Positions 24,132 through 32,987 of a stretch of 50,856 nt of DNA are shown in pieces (positions within the stretch are counted from its first letter, which is position 1; the number at the start of each line of letters is the position of its first letter). A program made the position numbers and the translations under genes. Source of the stretch: Parabacteroides distasonis. Lineage in GTDB: Bacteria > Bacteroidota > Bacteroidia > Bacteroidales > Tannerellaceae. The DNA lies in NCBI GenBank assembly GCA_021531775.1, contig JAFBIU010000025.1, positions 1 to 50,856 of the forward strand, read 5' to 3'. Under the pieces are notes generated by a model. That model saw only the letters and a list, made by a program, of their open reading frames with translations, made no database searches and was not told where the DNA came from.

Positions 24132-25400
24132 ATGGTGAAACAGTATGTAAAACAGGCCCTGTACCAATTTCGGGAGAACCCACTCATCTCAGGGCTTTCG
24201 GTGGCCGGTACAGCGTTGGCCATTGCAGTCGTGTTGGTGTTGGTACTGGTCTTTCAGATCAATAGCGCCGGTTTCGCACCCGAATCGAATCGAAGCCGCT
24301 TGTTGTATGTGTTTTTCGCTCAGGTCCGGTCCAGCAGTGGCGGAAACTCGGGTGGTTTTTCGGCTGAAGTGTTGCGGGAGTGTTTCTATCCCTTGCAGAT
24401 CCCGGAAGCGGTCTGTGGGTATGCCCGAGGCTCCCATTCCCTGTCGTTGCCCACTAAACGATTGTATAAGCCCTATGAAGTGTGCGGAACCGATCAAAAC
24501 TATTGGCGGATTTTCGACCACACCTTTGTGGAGGGCGTTCCCTTCACCGAGGCCGATGTCCAGTCCGGTATCCGGAATGCTGTGCTGTCCGAACAGACTG
24601 CCCGCGACCTGTTTGGTCATGAATCGGCAGTGGGCAAAGAGGTTTGGATCGATATGCAACCTTGCCGGGTGTGTGGCGTGGCGAAAGAGGTGCCCAATCC
24701 CTTGATGGTCTCGTATGGTCAGGTGTGGATGCCCTACAGCTGTTTCCCGGAGTGGGTCACCCCCATGTCCTATGCGGAGAATATGTCCGGAGCCTTCAGT
24801 GCCTGCCTGTTGGCCCGGTCTCCCCAAGATTTTGATGCCATTCAGGACGAATTATTGCAACAGGTCGAACGGTATGGCAGTACCAAACGGGATGCTACCC
24901 TCAGTTTTCCGGCCGGTTGTCTCACCCAAATCGATACCGCCATGGGAAGTGACGGATTCAAGAAGGTGCAATGGACGGAGTTTATGGCGGATCAGGGGAG
25001 CCTGTTGCTGTTGCTTCTGTTGGTACCGGCCTTGAACCTGATCGCCCTCGTTCAATCGTCGCTGCAGAAGCGGGTGGAGGAGACCGGTTTACGTCGGGCC
25101 TTCGGAGCCACCCGCAGCGATGTGGTCTGGCAGGTATTGTCCGAAAATTTCGTGATGACCCTCATCGGAGCGGCCATCGGCATCCTGCTCTCCTTGGGAC
25201 TCATCTATGTGGCCAAGTCCTTCCTCTTGAACAGTGGCATCCAACTGACCTTGCCGATGCTGATTCGTCCGGGACTCTTTTTGGCCGCATTCCTGTTGGC
25301 CTTGTTGCTGAATATCTTGAGTGCGATGTTGCCCGCTTGGCGCGTCATGCGCCACCCCATCGTGGAGGCTTTGCACGGATCCGAGAGTGAGAAGAAATAG
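24132..25400 (+). CDS. MacB/FtsX-type ABC transporter permease 1
   Basis: A 422-residue permease with an N-terminal membrane helix (about 20-42), a large periplasmic MacB_PCD domain (about 50-275) and three C-terminal helices (about 285-305, 335-360, 375-400) of the FtsX kind. The cytoplasmic loop RRAFGATRSDV is the ATPase-coupling motif. An AGAAAGGAG Shine-Dalgarno lies upstream. It probably pairs with one of the three other permeases as half of a mechanotransmission pump. Confidence 0.87.
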   Translation: MVKQYVKQALYQFRENPLISGLSVAGTALAIAVVLVLVLVFQINSAGFAPESNRSRLLYVFFAQVRSSSGGNSGGFSAEVLRECFYPLQIPEAVCGYARGSHSLSLPTKRLYKPYEVCGTDQNYWRIFDHTFVEGVPFTEADVQSGIRNAVLSEQTARDLFGHESAVGKEVWIDMQPCRVCGVAKEVPNPLMVSYGQVWMPYSCFPEWVTPMSYAENMSGAFSACLLARSPQDFDAIQDELLQQVERYGSTKRDATLSFPAGCLTQIDTAMGSDGFKKVQWTEFMADQGSLLLLLLLVPALNLIALVQSSLQKRVEETGLRRAFGATRSDVVWQVLSENFVMTLIGAAIGILLSLGLIYVAKSFLLNSGIQLTLPMLIRPGLFLAAFLLALLLNILSAMLPAWRVMRHPIVEALHGSESEKK

Positions 25401-25413
25401 GAAATGTAGAATC

Positions 25414-26712
25414 ATGAAAACGAATACGATAATGATTATGATACAACAATTAGGAAAGATACTGTGGGCACAGCGCCGTACGAACGGCTGGATCTTTGTC
25501 GAACTGGTCATTGCCATGTGCACCATTTGGTTTTTAGTGGATAAATTGTGGGTTGATCAACGCAGTTATCGGGCTCCGTTGGGGTATGATACGGAGAACT
25601 GTTGGCGTTTCCTGTTGGGCGTGATTCCAGAAGGCACACCCAACTATGTCGAACCGACGGGTGAGGCCGACTTTGCCACCGACATCCAGATTTTGATGGA
25701 TCGGATGCGTCAGGAGTCCGAGATCGAAGAGGTTTGTCTCTGTTTCTGGTCCATGCCCTATTCGCCCAGTAATTCATGGAATTCGTTGTGTCGGGCCGAT
25801 TTGGATTCGGCCGATATACAGATGGAATCCTTTCACATCTTACGGATTTCACCGACCTATTTCGATCTCTTCCGCATACGGGATGCCGCCGGGCAATCCA
25901 TAACGGCACAAGTGTCGGACGGACGGCTGGTAGTCGTACTCAGCCAAGCCCTGGCCGATCATCTTTATCCCAACGAGCAGGCTGTCGGAAAATCCATTTC
26001 CTTTTCAAAAAACATGGACGCGATTTGTCCTGTGGCAGCTGTCCTGCCCCATTTCCGCACGATTGACTTTGAGCCGGAGGAGGCCTGTTCCTTCATGATT
26101 CTGACGCCCGATATCTTGCGTGAGTATGGCGATGCCTACGGCGATACCGCTTTCCAGCTGATCGAGCTCTGTGTCCGCATGAAGAAGCCGATGACCGAGG
26201 CCGAGATGATCGCCTTTTTGGAACGGACGGGCGATCGCCTGCAATACAACAACAAGTTCATCCAAGGGGTGAAGTCGATGGAGGAGATCCGTGTCGAAAA
26301 GATGAAATCTTGGTTCGATCGGAAAAAACAGCAGGTGGGAATCATCCTCTTTGTGATGATCAATGTCTTCTTCGGAATTGTCGGAACCTTCTGGTTGCGT
26401 ACCGAACGTCGTCGGGGCGAGATCGGCCTGCGCCTGGCCATGGGATCGAGCCACCGTCAGATCGGTCAGCTGGTCTTGCTGGAAGGTCTCATCCTGTTGG
26501 GGTTGACGCTCCCGTTCCTGCTGCTCTTTGTCCTCAATCTGGCGAAGATGGATCTGCTGGAAACCTACCGGGAGTCACTCTCCCTCTTCCGCTTGGTAGC
26601 GACGATGGGTATTTCCTATCTATTGTTGGCCCTCCTGATCGCCTTGGGTGTCTGGTATCCGATGCACAAAGCCATCCAGTTGCCACCTGCCGAGGCCCTG
26701 CGTTATGAATAA
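25414..26712 (+). CDS. MacB/FtsX-type ABC transporter permease 2
   Basis: A 432-residue permease with an N-terminal helix (WIFVELVIAMCTIWFL), a periplasmic domain and three C-terminal helices with the coupling motif RRGEIGLRLAMGSSHRQI. The start at 25414 follows the upstream stop by 13 bp; the longer open frame from 25321 overlaps the previous gene and is not credible. Its closest relative here is permease 4 (28772), which shares the motif and layout. Confidence 0.85.
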   Translation: MKTNTIMIMIQQLGKILWAQRRTNGWIFVELVIAMCTIWFLVDKLWVDQRSYRAPLGYDTENCWRFLLGVIPEGTPNYVEPTGEADFATDIQILMDRMRQESEIEEVCLCFWSMPYSPSNSWNSLCRADLDSADIQMESFHILRISPTYFDLFRIRDAAGQSITAQVSDGRLVVVLSQALADHLYPNEQAVGKSISFSKNMDAICPVAAVLPHFRTIDFEPEEACSFMILTPDILREYGDAYGDTAFQLIELCVRMKKPMTEAEMIAFLERTGDRLQYNNKFIQGVKSMEEIRVEKMKSWFDRKKQQVGIILFVMINVFFGIVGTFWLRTERRRGEIGLRLAMGSSHRQIGQLVLLEGLILLGLTLPFLLLFVLNLAKMDLLETYRESLSLFRLVATMGISYLLLALLIALGVWYPMHKAIQLPPAEALRYE

Positions 26713-26748
26713 TCATCTTATGTAGAATCAAATAAAAAAGTAATCCAT

Positions 26749-27450
26749 ATGGAAATCATTAAACTGACAAAAGTAGATAAGGTCTATCGGACCAAAGAGA
26801 TCGAGACACAAGCACTCGAAAATGTAAACCTGACCGTCCAGAAGGGCGAGTTCGTCAGCATCATGGGACCCTCCGGTTGTGGCAAATCGACCCTCCTCAA
26901 CATCATGGGCTTGCTGGATCTGCCCACCTCGGGCCGTGTAGAGATCAATGGCGTCGATACCGCCGGCATGGACGACAAGCGGTTGGCCGCTTTCCGGAAC
27001 GCCCAGTTGGGATTCGTCTTCCAGTCGTTCCATCTGATCAACTCGTTGAACGTGATCGACAACGTGATGTTACCGTTGCTCTATCGTCCCTCGACAGCCG
27101 ACGAACGCAAACGGAAGGCCGAAGAGGTGTTGGCCAAGGTGGGGCTGAGCCACCGGATGCGTCACTATCCGACACAGCTCTCGGGTGGTCAATGCCAACG
27201 TGTCGCCATCGCCCGTGCCATCATCGGCAATCCGGAGATCATCCTGGCCGACGAGCCCACCGGTAACTTGGATTCGAAGATGGGTATCGAGGTGATGGAC
27301 CTGTTGAAGAAGCTGAATGAGGAGGATGGACGCACCATCGTGATGGTGACGCACAACGAGAATCAGGCCAAGCAGACCCACCGGATCGTCCGCTTCTTCG
27401 ACGGACGGCAGATCGGCGATCTGCGGGTCACGGCAGATATGGAACTTTAA
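26749..27450 (+). CDS. ABC transporter ATP-binding protein, MacB/LolD type
   Basis: A 233-residue ATPase with Walker A GPSGCGKST, Q-loop FVFQSFHL, signature LSGGQCQRVAIARA, Walker B IILADEPTGNLD and the switch histidine in MVTHNE. It energises the membrane-embedded permeases. One ATPase serves four permease genes, lying between the two permease pairs. Confidence 0.95.
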   Translation: MEIIKLTKVDKVYRTKEIETQALENVNLTVQKGEFVSIMGPSGCGKSTLLNIMGLLDLPTSGRVEINGVDTAGMDDKRLAAFRNAQLGFVFQSFHLINSLNVIDNVMLPLLYRPSTADERKRKAEEVLAKVGLSHRMRHYPTQLSGGQCQRVAIARAIIGNPEIILADEPTGNLDSKMGIEVMDLLKKLNEEDGRTIVMVTHNENQAKQTHRIVRFFDGRQIGDLRVTADMEL

Positions 27451-27463
27451 TGGGGGAGGTGGT

Positions 27464-28759
27464 ATGCGCATACAACTGTATATAAAACAGGCGTGGAATC
27501 AGATCCGGCAGGAGCGGCTCTACAGTACCATCTACCTGGTTGGTACGGGATTGGCCATCTCCTTGGTGATGGTGTTGAGCATTGTGCTCTATGTGAAGTT
27601 CGCGCCCCTTTATCCCGATATCCATCGCGATCGGGAGCTGGTCCTGAAGTATGGGTGTTATTACAGTAACGAGGGAAAGAGCATGATGAGCGCTTGTCTC
27701 TCGCGTCCGCTCATCGAAACCTGTTTCGACTCCTTGGACGGGGTGGAGGCGGTCGCCATCTGCAAAGAATCCGGTCGGGAGGATTATGTACAGCCGGATG
27801 ATCGTCCGAATCAGATTCGGGTGTCCAAGCGCCTGATCAATCCCGACTTTTGGCAGGTCTATGCCTTCCGTTTTTTGGCTGGTAAGCCCTTCTCGGCAGC
27901 TGAATTTGAGAGTGGAGTTCCCGTGGCTGTCATCACCCACCGGCTGGCTCGCCAACTATTTGGAGAAACCGATGTGGTCGGTCGGGAGATCAGTCTCCAT
28001 TTCCATCGTTTTCGGGTGGTGGGTGTCGTGGAGGCCTGTTCACCCCTGATGGAGACCTGCTATGCCGATGTGTACATTCCCTTCACGACGCAGCAAGAGA
28101 CCTCATCGGGATCGTATGGGGTAGGACCTTATCAGGCCATCGCTTTGGTGAAACGGGAGGCCTCCCTGTCGCAAGTCAAGGCGGAAGTAGATGAACGGCT
28201 GAGGCGATTTTCTTTGGCACTGGAGAAGGGGTGCCGTTTCACGACCCATGGCGGACCCGATCCGTTTTGGCAAAGTGTCTTCCGACGTTTTTCCAATGCA
28301 GCACCGGATATCCAGGCCGAGCTGTTCCAATATGGCGTTGTTTTGCTGTTGTTGCTGCTGATTCCGGCGGTCAGTCTGAGCGGTATGGCCGATTCGCGGA
28401 TGAACCGTCATCGGTTAGAGTTGGGTGTCCGACGCGCTTTCGGTGCCCCCTGTTCGACCCTCTTCATGCAAATCCTTGTGGAGAACTTGCTCTACACCCT
28501 GTTGGGCGGCCTGTTGGGCTTGCTGATCAGTTTCGGGTTGGTTGAGTTGGTGAAAGGATGGCTCTTTTCGTCCACTATATCGTTCAACTCGCCCGGTGCT
28601 TGGTCAGCGATTGAGTTGCCTGCTGCCAGTCTGTTGAATCCGACGGTGTTTGTGATCGCCATCGTGGTCTGCTTTGTGTTGAATTTTCTTTCGGCAGCCA
28701 TTCCGGCCTGGCGTGGTTCGAGACGGCCGATTGTCGAATCGTTGAACCAGCAAAAATAG
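27464..28759 (+). CDS. MacB/FtsX-type ABC transporter permease 3
   Basis: A 431-residue permease with N-terminal helix (about 20-42), periplasmic domain and three C-terminal helices. The coupling motif is LELGVRRAFGAPCSTL. It shares overall plan with permease 1 (24132): KQAWNQIRQERLYSTIYLVG at the start parallels the KQALYQF opening of permease 1. Gaps to its neighbours are 12-13 bp. Confidence 0.87.
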   Translation: MRIQLYIKQAWNQIRQERLYSTIYLVGTGLAISLVMVLSIVLYVKFAPLYPDIHRDRELVLKYGCYYSNEGKSMMSACLSRPLIETCFDSLDGVEAVAICKESGREDYVQPDDRPNQIRVSKRLINPDFWQVYAFRFLAGKPFSAAEFESGVPVAVITHRLARQLFGETDVVGREISLHFHRFRVVGVVEACSPLMETCYADVYIPFTTQQETSSGSYGVGPYQAIALVKREASLSQVKAEVDERLRRFSLALEKGCRFTTHGGPDPFWQSVFRRFSNAAPDIQAELFQYGVVLLLLLLIPAVSLSGMADSRMNRHRLELGVRRAFGAPCSTLFMQILVENLLYTLLGGLLGLLISFGLVELVKGWLFSSTISFNSPGAWSAIELPAASLLNPTVFVIAIVVCFVLNFLSAAIPAWRGSRRPIVESLNQQK

Positions 28760-28771
28760 GAGGAATGCACG

Positions 28772-30088
28772 ATGAAAGTTTGGATACATATCGGAAAACA
28801 GTTGCTGAACAGCTGGCGTAGCCAGTTGGCGATTGGCATTGAGTTGGTGTTGGTGTTCGGTGTGACCTGGTACATGGTGAACTACTTTTTTGTGGAAATC
28901 TATAACGATCACCTGCCCGCAGGGTACGAGGTGGACCAGGTCTATCAAGTACGGATGACGACTTTGCCAGCCGAAGATCCGGCTTTTCAGCCCGCTGAGG
29001 AGGATACACTTCACATGCAGACCAACCTGCAACGGGTGATGGATCGGATCAGAGCCTATCCGGGTGTGCAATCGGTGGGTGTCAGCTACGGTTGCTCTTC
29101 ATGGCCCTATGCCGATTGTTGGAATGGGAATGAGGTGGTGAACCTGTCCGATACCACGCGGACCACTCAGGTTTGTCAATACTGCATCCACGAACGGAGC
29201 CAGTTTCTGGAGGTCTTTCGATATCGGTCGGCCGTGGATGGACAATTGGTTCGAACCGAAGCGTTCGATTGGAATGATCCGCATGCCGTGCTGATCACCC
29301 GACAGGTGGAAAAGGATTTGATGGGAGAGGAGGTACCTGCAGGTGCTTCGATCGGATTGAAAATTCAATTCTCATGGAGCGGTACCGATCATTATCTTGA
29401 GATCAAAGGGGTCTTGCAGGATGTGAAACGATTTCCGGACCACCTCCCGCAGGGGTATATCTTTCTGCCGAATGGCAACAATCCCCAGTCGGTCGATGAC
29501 CATGGTTTCTTTTTGCGCATCGATCCGAAGGTGGCTGGAGCCGCTTTTCAACAGCGATTTGAGTTGGATATGGCTCGGGAACTGCGCATGGGCAACCTCC
29601 ACCTCCATTCGGTCCAGAACTTTGACGATCTGTTGCGGGAACATAATTTGAATTGGGGCAACACCTATAATTGGAATATTCGTGTCTTGCTGTTGGGTTT
29701 CTTGAGCTTGAATATCCTGCTCTGTGTGATGGGCACCTTTTGGTATCGGGTGAGCCAACGGCAGGGCGAGATCGGCTTGCGGATGGCCTTGGGCTCGACA
29801 CGCGGACAGGTCAGAAGATGGCTGTTGTGCGAAGGTCTTTGCCTGTTGCTCTTCGTGACACCCGTAGCCCTCTTCATCGAGATGCAGTTGGCCGTGGCCG
29901 GGTTTGTCGATCTGCCCGTCTCGAATCCGCCTGCCGGTTATCTACCGGGTATTGCCTGGCTCCGTTTTCTGCTCACCAACCTGATCAGCTGGTTCCTGTT
30001 GGCCGGAGTGATCTGCTTGGCCATCTGGTTGCCGGCCACACGGGCGGCAAACGAGCATCCTGCCGTAGCTTTGGGACATGACATTTAA
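28772..30088 (+). CDS. MacB/FtsX-type ABC transporter permease 4
   Basis: A 438-residue permease with an N-terminal helix, periplasmic domain and C-terminal helices. The coupling motif is RQGEIGLRMALGSTRGQV, nearly the same as in permease 2. The pairing of permease types (1 with 3, 2 with 4) on either side of the ATPase points to duplication of a two-permease unit. Confidence 0.87.
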   Translation: MKVWIHIGKQLLNSWRSQLAIGIELVLVFGVTWYMVNYFFVEIYNDHLPAGYEVDQVYQVRMTTLPAEDPAFQPAEEDTLHMQTNLQRVMDRIRAYPGVQSVGVSYGCSSWPYADCWNGNEVVNLSDTTRTTQVCQYCIHERSQFLEVFRYRSAVDGQLVRTEAFDWNDPHAVLITRQVEKDLMGEEVPAGASIGLKIQFSWSGTDHYLEIKGVLQDVKRFPDHLPQGYIFLPNGNNPQSVDDHGFFLRIDPKVAGAAFQQRFELDMARELRMGNLHLHSVQNFDDLLREHNLNWGNTYNWNIRVLLLGFLSLNILLCVMGTFWYRVSQRQGEIGLRMALGSTRGQVRRWLLCEGLCLLLFVTPVALFIEMQLAVAGFVDLPVSNPPAGYLPGIAWLRFLLTNLISWFLLAGVICLAIWLPATRAANEHPAVALGHDI

Positions 30089-30100
30089 ACGAGATAAGAT

Positions 30101-31582
30101 ATGAGAATCAAGATCATCATGGTGGGTTTGTTCGCTTGGGCGGCTACGATGCAGGGGGCGGAAACGGCTGCTCCCCTGCGGCTGACCCTGCAGCAGGCCA
30201 TCCAGCGGGCACAGCTCCATTCGGTGGATGCTGCCGTGGCACGCAATGAGTTGCGCACGGCCTATTGGGAGTATCGCACCCATCGGGCAGACCAGCTGCC
30301 GGAGGTACTGTTCACCGGCACATTGCCCTCCTATTATAAACAGTATGCCAAGTACCAGCAGTCGGACGGCTCCTACACCTACGTGCCGAACAACACCTTG
30401 GGACTGAATGGGGAGATCTCCATCCAGCAGAATATTGCCTTGACCGGCGGTCAGGTCTCCCTCAATACCTCCCTCGACTTTACCCGTCAGTTGGGCTCCG
30501 GATCCTACAACGAGTTCATGAGTGTGCCGGTGCGCCTGACGCTCTCGCAACCGATCTTCGGTGTGAACGACCAGAAATGGAAACGTCGCATCGAGCCGGT
30601 GCGCTACGAGGAGGCGAAGGCCACTTTCATGGAGCAGGTCGAGCAGGTGACGCTCACCACCATCAATCATTACTTCAACCTGCTGTTGGCCGGAGAGAAC
30701 CGTTCGATCTGCCAGCAGAACCTGCAGAATGCCAACAAGCTCTACGACATTGCCGTGGCGAAACGGCAGATCGGCCATATCTCGGAGAGCGAGCTGATGC
30801 GCCTGAAGCAGTCCGCCCTGCAAGCCAAGGGTCGGCTGACCGAGGCTGAGAGCAATTACGACGCGAAGATGTTTCAGTTGCGATCCTTCCTCGGGCTGAG
30901 CGAGCAGGATGTGATCGAGCCCGTTGTGCCCGAACCGGTCGAAGGCATCCGCATGGACTATCAGGAGGTGTTGCTCAAGGCACACGAGAACAATGCCTTT
31001 GCCAAGAATATCCGGCGCCGGCAGTTGGAGGCCGACTACGATGTGGCCATTGCTAAGGGCAATCGGCAAAGTATCAACCTCTTCGCCTCGGTTGGCTACA
31101 CGGGTAAGGACCGTACGATGGCGGGGGCCTTCAACCCCCTGAAAGATAATCAGGTGGTGGAGATCGGTCTCTCCATCCCCCTGCTTGATTGGGGCAAGCG
31201 GAAAGGCAAGGTGAAGGTGGCGGAGTCCAACCGCGAGGTGGTGCTTTCGAAGATCCGCAAGGAGGAGATGGACTTCAACCAGGACATTTTCCTCTTGGTG
31301 CAGAATTTCAACAACCAGGCCGACCAGCTGGAGATCGCCGCCCAGGTCGATACGCTGGCGGAGAAACGGTATCACACCTCCATCGAGACCTTCCTCGTCG
31401 GGAAGATCAACATCCTCGACCTGAACGATGCGCAGAGCTCCAAGGACGAGGCCAAGCAGAAACATGTGCAGGAGCTCTTCTATTATTGGTACTATTTCTA
31501 CAACATTCGGAGCATAACCTTGTATGATTTCCTGAATCGATGTAATTTAGACGCCGATTTTGAAGCGATCGTGAAACAATGA
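30101..31582 (+). CDS. TolC-family outer membrane efflux protein
   Basis: A 493-residue outer-membrane channel with a signal peptide (cleavage near GAETAA) and two TolC repeats of long helices (LTLQQAIQRAQLHSVDAAV in the first half; LLKAHENNAF in the second). It forms the trimeric outer-membrane exit duct for this pump. It lies 12 bp after permease 4. Confidence 0.9.
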   Translation: MRIKIIMVGLFAWAATMQGAETAAPLRLTLQQAIQRAQLHSVDAAVARNELRTAYWEYRTHRADQLPEVLFTGTLPSYYKQYAKYQQSDGSYTYVPNNTLGLNGEISIQQNIALTGGQVSLNTSLDFTRQLGSGSYNEFMSVPVRLTLSQPIFGVNDQKWKRRIEPVRYEEAKATFMEQVEQVTLTTINHYFNLLLAGENRSICQQNLQNANKLYDIAVAKRQIGHISESELMRLKQSALQAKGRLTEAESNYDAKMFQLRSFLGLSEQDVIEPVVPEPVEGIRMDYQEVLLKAHENNAFAKNIRRRQLEADYDVAIAKGNRQSINLFASVGYTGKDRTMAGAFNPLKDNQVVEIGLSIPLLDWGKRKGKVKVAESNREVVLSKIRKEEMDFNQDIFLLVQNFNNQADQLEIAAQVDTLAEKRYHTSIETFLVGKINILDLNDAQSSKDEAKQKHVQELFYYWYYFYNIRSITLYDFLNRCNLDADFEAIVKQ

Positions 31583-31598
31583 TAAATTTACAGGCAAG

Positions 31599-32966
31599 AT
31601 GATACTGATAGTGGATGACGATGCGGGGGTACGCACGTCGCTCTCCTTTCTCTTGAAACGGGCTGGTTTTCAGGTGGAAGCAGTGGCTGGACCCAAAGAG
31701 GCGATTGCGGCCGTACGCGGGCTGCAACCCGAACTGGTCTTGATGGATATGAACTTCACCTTGACCACGACGGGCGAGGAGGGGCTCCAGCTGTTGCGGC
31801 AGGTCAAGGCCCTCTGCCCCGATCTGCCGGTCATTCTGATGACCGCCTGGGGATCGATCGCTTTGGCGGTCAAGGGGATGCAGGCGGGAGCCTTCGATTT
31901 CGTCACGAAACCCTGGAATAACCTGGCCCTGCTGAATTCGATCCGGACGGTCTTGGAGCTGAAGGAGCAGAAGCAGGTCGCTGCCGAACCATTGGACCGG
32001 GGTGTGGCCGACCGGCAATTCCATTTCGACAAGATCGTCGGCCGTTCGAAGCCGCTGATGGAGGTGTTGGGCACCGTGGCACGGGTGGCCCCCACACAAG
32101 CCTCGGTCTTGGTGACGGGCGAGAGCGGAACCGGTAAGGAGCTGATTGCCGAAGCCATTCATGCCAACAGCCCCCGCCGGCAGGCATCGTTTGTCAAGGT
32201 CAATTTGGGCGGACTCTCCCAAAGCCTCTTCGAAAGCGAGATGTTCGGCCACAAGAAGGGAGCCTTCACCGATGCCTATGTCGATCGCGTCGGACGTTTC
32301 GAGCTGGCCCACGGAGGAACCATCTTCCTCGACGAGATCGGCGATCTGGAGCTCTCCTGCCAGGTGAAGCTGTTGCGGGTCCTGCAGGATCAGACCTACG
32401 AGATGTTGGGTGACAGCCATCCCCGCAAGGTGGATGTGCGGGTGGTGAGCGCGACCAATCGGGATTTGGCGGCGATGGTGGCCAATCGTACCTTCCGCGA
32501 AGATCTCTTCTACCGCATCAACCTGATCACCGTCCATCTGCCGTCCTTGCGTGAACGGCGGGAGGACATTCCCCTCTTGGCGCGCTACTTTGCCGACCGA
32601 CAGGTCGAACAGAACGGCTTGCCGCCGGTGGAATTTTCTGCCGATGCACTGACCTACCTGAGTCGCTTGCCCTTCCCCGGCAACATCCGCGAGTTGAAGA
32701 ATCTGGTGGAACGCACCATCTTGGTCTCCGGCAAGTCCCGTTTGGAGGTGGCCGATCTGGAGCAACAGGGGGGAGCCGTCGCAACCCATCCGACAGCCCA
32801 CACCTCGTTGGACGGGCTGACCCTCGACGAACTGGAGCATCAGACCATCCTGCGTGCGCTGGAGACCCACGAGGGCAACCTGTCCCATGTGGCGACCGCC
32901 TTGGGCATCAGCCGGGCAGCCCTCTATCGCCGGTTGGAAAAATATGGCATTCAAGTCGATAAATAA
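31599..32966 (+). CDS. Sigma-54-dependent NtrC-family response regulator
   Basis: A 455-residue regulator. The receiver domain has a phospho-acceptor Asp near 50 (LVLMDMNF) and Lys in FVTKPW. The central AAA+ domain has Walker A GESGTGKE (174-181) and the sigma-54 contact loop GAFTDA (221-226), a variant of GAFTGA. A C-terminal Fis-type helix-turn-helix (about 415-455) has TALGISRAALYRRLEKYGI. It should activate the sigma-54 promoter at 22817 through the upstream palindromes. It is encoded in the operon it is predicted to control, next to its kinase. Confidence 0.92.
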   Translation: MILIVDDDAGVRTSLSFLLKRAGFQVEAVAGPKEAIAAVRGLQPELVLMDMNFTLTTTGEEGLQLLRQVKALCPDLPVILMTAWGSIALAVKGMQAGAFDFVTKPWNNLALLNSIRTVLELKEQKQVAAEPLDRGVADRQFHFDKIVGRSKPLMEVLGTVARVAPTQASVLVTGESGTGKELIAEAIHANSPRRQASFVKVNLGGLSQSLFESEMFGHKKGAFTDAYVDRVGRFELAHGGTIFLDEIGDLELSCQVKLLRVLQDQTYEMLGDSHPRKVDVRVVSATNRDLAAMVANRTFREDLFYRINLITVHLPSLRERREDIPLLARYFADRQVEQNGLPPVEFSADALTYLSRLPFPGNIRELKNLVERTILVSGKSRLEVADLEQQGGAVATHPTAHTSLDGLTLDELEHQTILRALETHEGNLSHVATALGISRAALYRRLEKYGIQVDK

Positions 32967-32987
32967 CCCCTCAATCACCTCCCGACC

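Noticed and set aside
29942-31465. Minus-strand frame of 507 residues opposite the TolC gene
   Set aside because: It is a shadow of the TolC coding strand. No ribosome site or protein-family features are seen.
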